Part shown: piece after piece, positions 60,201 to 64,000 of the stretch
Layout of the letters: each line of letters opens with the position of its first letter
Numbering within the stretch: the first letter of the stretch is position 1
NCBI RefSeq assembly: GCF_034190915.1
Contig: NW_026947501.1
Coordinates: forward strand, 4,278,001 to 4,342,000
From: Cavia porcellus
Taxonomy: Eukaryota; Chordata; Mammalia; Rodentia; Caviidae
Length of the DNA: 64,000 nucleotides
Reading direction: 5' to 3'
Notes under the pieces: model-generated
Databases searched by the model: none
Told to the model about the DNA's origin: nothing
The model's input: only the letters and a program-made list of their open reading frames with translations
Translations under genes and position numbers: made by a program

Positions 60201-63200
60201 TCAGCATGGGGAGGTCAGGAAACATGGAGTGGCAATATAGGATAGGTTTCTGCAAAAAAAAAAGCGGGTTGGTGCGCATTGTAAGGGTTTCTAACAGGCT
60301 ATTCACTAGTTGGAGTGAGAAAAACATCACGGGGTGGTGTGAATCGGAGGGCCTGAATTATGATAGGCAGTGAGTGGCAATGTAGGATGGAGAAAAGCAT
60401 CACTGAGTGGTCAGCATGGGGAGGTCAGAAAACATGCAGTGGCAATGTGGGATAGTTTTCTGAAAAAAAAAATGCAGGGTGGTGCGCATTGTAAGGTTTT
60501 CTAACAGCCCATACACTAGTAGGAGTCAGAAAAACATCACGGGATTTTGTGAATCGGAGGGCCTGATTTAGCATAGGCAGTGAGCGGCAATGTAAAATGG
60601 AGAAAAGCAACACGGGGTGGTCATCATGGGGAGGACAGGAAACATGCAGTGGCAATGTAGGATAGTTTTCTGAAAAACATCACGGGGTGGTGCGCATTGT
60701 AAGGGTTTCTAACAGGCCATTCACTAGTAGGAGTGAGAAAAACATAACGGGGTGGTGTGAATCGGAGGCCCTGAATAAGGATAGGCAGTGAGTGGCAATG
60801 TAGAATGTCGAAAAGCACCATGGGGTGGTCAGCATGGGGAGGTCAGGAAACATGCATTGGCAATGTAGGATAGGTTTCTGAAAAACATCGCGGGGTGGTG
60901 TGCATTGTAAGGCTTTCTAACAGGCCATTCACTAGTAGGATGAGAAAAACATCACGTGGTGGTGTGAATCGGTGGGCCTCAATTAGGATAGGCAGTGAGT
61001 GGCAACATAAAATGGAGAAAAGCACCACAGTGTGGTCACCATGGGGAGGTCAGGAAACATGCAGTGGCAATGTAGGAAAGGTTTCTGAAAAACATCGCCT
61101 GGTGGTGCGCATTGTAAGTGTTTATAGCAGGCCATTCACTAATAGGAGTGAGAAAATCATCACGTGGTGGTGTGAATGGGAGGGCCTCAATTAGGATAGG
61201 CAGTGAGTGGCAATGAAGAATGGAGTAAAGCACCATGGGGTGGTCAGCATGGGGAGGTCAGAAAACATGCCGTGGCAATGTAAGATAGGTTTCTGAAAAA
61301 AAAAAAAAAAAAAGCGAGGTGTTGCACATTGTAAGTGTTTCTAACATGCCATTCACTAGTAGGAGTGAGAAAAACATAACGGGGTGGTGTGAATCGGAGG
61401 CCCTGATTAAGGATAGGCAGTGAGTGGCAATGTAGAATGTCGAAAAGCACCATGGGGTGGTCAGCATGGGGAGGTCAGGAAACGTGCAGTGGCAATGTGG
61501 GATAGCTTTCTGAAAAACATTACGGTTTGGTGCGCCTTGTAAGAGTTTCTAACAGGCCATTCACTAGTAGGAATCAGAAAAACATCATGTAGTGGTATGA
61601 ATTGGAGGGTCTTAATCAGGATAGGCAATGAGTGGCAATGTAGGATGGAGAAAAGCATCAAAGGGTGGTCATCATGGGGAGGTCAGGACACATGCAGTGG
61701 CAATGTAGTATAGGTTTCTGAAAAACATCGCAAGTGGTGAGAATTGTAAGGCTTTCTAACAGGCCATTCACTAGTAGGACTGAGAAAAACATCACGGGGT
61801 GGTGTGAATCACAGGGACTGAATTATGGTAAGCAGTGAGTGGCAATGCAGGATGGACAAAAGCAACCATGGGGTGGTCAGCATGGGGAGGTCAGGAAACA
61901 TGCAGTGGCAATTTAGCATAGGTTTCTGAAAAAAAACTTCGGGTGTTGCGCATTGTTAGTGTTTCTAAGAGGCCATTAACTAGTAGGAGTGAGAAAAACA
62001 TCACGGTGTTGTGTGAATCGGAGGGCCTGATTTAGGATAGGCAGTGAGTGGCAATGTAGGATGGAGAAAAGCACCACGAGGTGGTCAGCATGAGGATGTC
62101 AGGAAACATGCAGTGGCAAATAGGATAGTTTTCTGAAAAACATCACGGGGTGGTGCCCATTGTAAGGCTTTCTAACAGGCCATTGACTAGTAGGCGTGAG
62201 AAAAACATCACGGGGTGGTGTCAATCGGAGGGCCTGAATCAAGTTAGACAGTGAGTGGCAATGAAGAATGGAGAAAAGCACTATGGGGTGGTCAACATGG
62301 GGAGGTCAGGAAACATGCAATGGCAATGTAGGATAGGTTTCTGAAAAACATCGCGGGGTGGTGCGCATTGTAAGAGTTTCTAACAAGCCATTCACAAGTA
62401 GGACTGAAAAAAACATCACGGGTTGGTGTGAATCGGAGGGCCTGAATTAGGTTAGGCAGTGAGTGGCAATGTAGGATGGAGAAAATCACCACAGGGGAGT
62501 CAGCATGGGGATTTCCGAAAACATGCTGTGACAATGAAGGATATGTTTCTGAAAAAAAAAAAAAAAAGCGGGGTGTTGCACATTGTAAGTGTTTCTAACA
62601 GGCCATTCACTAGTAGGAGTGAGAAAACATCACGGGGTGGAGTGAATCGGAGGGCCTGAATTACGATAGGCGGTGAGTGGCAATGTAGGATGGAGAAAAG
62701 CACCACAGGTTGGTCAGCTTGTGGAGGTCAGGAAACATGCAGTGGCAATGTAGGATAGTTTTCTGAAAAACATCACGGGGTGGTGCACATTGTAAAGATT
62801 TCTAACAGGCCATTCGGTAGTGGGATTGAGAAAGACTTCACGGGGTGGTTTGAATCAGATGTTCTGAATTAGGATATACAGTGCGTGGCAATGTAGGATG
62901 GAGAAAAGGACCACGGGGTGGTCAGCATGGGAAGGTCGGGAAACATGCATTGGCAATTTAGGATAGGTTTCTGAAAAACATCGCTGGTGGTGCGCATTGT
63001 AAAGGCTTTCTAACAGGCCATTCACTAGTGGGAGTTAGAAAAACATCACGGGGTTGTGGGAATCGGAGGGCCTGAATTAGGACAGGCAGTGAGTGGCAAT
63101 GTAGGATGGAGAAAAGCACCACGGGGTGGTCAGTATGGGGAGGTCAGGAAACATGCAGTGGGAATGTAGGATAGTTTTCTGAAAATCATCACGCGGTGGT

Positions 63201-64000
63201 GCGCATTGTAAGGTTTTCTAAGAGGCCATTCACCAGTAGCAGTGAGAAAATCATAACGGGGTTGTGTGTATCGGAGCGCCTGAATAAGTATAGGCAGTGA
63301 GTGGCAATGTAGGATGTAGAAAAGCACCACGGTGTGATCAGCATGGGGAGGTCAGGAAACATGGAGTGGCAATATAGGATAGGTTTCTGAAAAAAAAAAG
63401 CGGGTTGGTGCGCATTGTAAGGGTTTCTAACAGGCTATTCACTAGTTGGAGTGAGAAAAACATCACGGGGTGGTGTGAATCGGAGGGCCTGAATTATGAT
63501 AGGCAGTGAGTGGCAATGTAGGATGGAGAAAAGCATCACTGAGTGGTCATCATGGGGAGGTCAGAAAACATGCAGTGGCAATGTGGGATAGTTTTCTGAA
63601 AAAAAAATGCAGGGTGGTGCGCATTGTAAGGTTTTCTAACAGCCCATACACTAGTAGGAGTCAGAAAAACATCACGGGATTTTGTGAATCGGAGGGCCTG
63701 ATTTAGCATAGGCAGTGAGCGGCAATGTAAAATGGAGAAAAGCAACACGGGGTGGTCATCATGGGGAGGACAGGAAACATGCAGTGGCAATGTAGGATAG
63801 TTTTCTGAAAAACATCACGGGGTGGTGCGCATTGTAAGGGTTTCTAACAGGCCATTCACTAGTAGGAGTGAGAAAAACATAACGGGGTGGTGTGAATCGG
63901 AGGCCCTGAATAAGGATAGGCAGTGAGTGGCAATGTAGAATGTCGAAAAGCACCATGGGGTGGTCAGCATGGGGAGGTCAGGAAACATGCATTGGCAATG
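51227..64000. repeat. Higher-order repeat of 14-16 monomers (2.93-3.34 kb), four units and a partial fifth
   Basis: The same landmark monomer (51227-51424) recurs at 54154, 57495, 60624 and 63759. The spacings are 2,927, 3,341, 3,129 and 3,135, i.e. 14, 16, 15 and 15 monomers plus A-tract growth. An ancestral-looking version starts at 38515. Alternate units are more alike at longer range (57242 to 63506 and 51847 to 61244 align at 6,264 and 9,397), so units were shuffled after amplification. Confidence 0.8.

Larger units (their letters stand above)
28628..64000. repeat. Satellite array block 4 (about 170 monomers, no provirus)
   Basis: 35.4 kb of uninterrupted 208-bp satellite running to the window end. 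Its first part (28628 to about 29.2 kb) resembles the right flank of the other proviruses. After that come three successive higher-order regimes, listed separately. No LTR fragment, solo LTR or gene was found in it. Confidence 0.95.

Noticed and set aside
1..64000. Recurrent open frames of about 60-137 codons on the minus strand (starting VLFSILHCHSLP) as a protein gene family
   Set aside because: They come once per 208-bp monomer, mostly begin at GTG or another non-ATG codon, change frame at each monomer because 208 is not a multiple of three, and vary at all codon positions. Longer ones arise only where A-tract indels happen to shift frame.
1..64000. CRISPR array or other prokaryotic repeat system
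   Set aside because: The whole 208-bp unit repeats with no unique spacers, and the array contains a retrovirus with LTRs, a polypurine tract and a mammalian splice donor.
1..64000. CENP-B box in the satellite monomer
   Set aside because: The closest stretch (tttctgaaaaacatcgcgggg) does not fit the TTCG-4-A-2-CGGG spacing on either strand. A centromeric role is neither shown nor excluded.
1..64000. G-quadruplex clusters from ggggtggt and atggggagg
   Set aside because: Only two runs of four G lie close together per monomer. Four runs within a normal loop distance were not seen.
28628..64000. Solo LTRs in the right half
   Set aside because: No stretch with the LTR edges or internal LTR landmarks was seen outside the three proviruses.

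Overview
This window is a long tandem satellite array from a mammalian-type nuclear genome, interrupted three times by the same defective endogenous retrovirus. About 54 kb (roughly 260 copies) is a monomer of about 208 bp. The other 9.7 kb is three copies, each about 3.25 kb, of a class II (betaretrovirus-like) provirus on the minus strand. I see no host gene, no bacterial-type gene and no RNA gene. The class II provirus with TG...CA LTRs and the decay of CpG sites point to a vertebrate, most likely a mammal. A rodent is plausible because the LTR edge resembles IAP-type LTRs, but I cannot name the species or the satellite family.

Layout: satellite 1-4922; provirus copy 1 4923-8171; satellite 8172-13375; provirus copy 2 13376-16623; satellite 16624-25378; provirus copy 3 25379-28627; satellite 28628-64000. 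The monomer is built from three related subrepeats of about 70, 65 and 73 bp, each carrying a cggggtggt-like core. Monomers are arranged in higher-order repeats (HORs) that change along the window. On the left are units of 8,453 bp and about 12.0 kb that include the provirus. At 29-38 kb the unit is about 3,957 bp (19 monomers). At 39-50 kb it is about 6,047 bp. From 51 to 64 kb units of 2.93-3.34 kb follow, differing by whole monomers.

Each provirus reads right to left: 5' LTR (303 bp), primer-binding-site-like sequence, splice donor, gag remnant (proline-rich region plus the start of capsid), a fused integrase remnant, a mini-env (leader-like start plus membrane anchor), an unassigned tail with two perfect hairpins, polypurine tract and 3' LTR. 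Most of gag, all of protease, reverse transcriptase and RNase H, and most of env are missing, identically in all copies. The element could only have moved with proteins supplied in trans.

The main result is that these are not three independent insertions. All three sit at the same base of the same monomer with the same GGAGT target duplication, share the same deletions, and share an LTR-to-LTR base difference. Provirus-free paralogues of the target monomer lie at about 41.1, 47.2 and 48.0 kb. The simplest reading is one insertion into an ancestral higher-order unit, after which the retrovirus was copied as part of the satellite by unequal exchange. Satellite units 1 and 2 look identical up to a point inside the 3' LTR and then diverge by roughly 1%, which looks like a recent exchange boundary.
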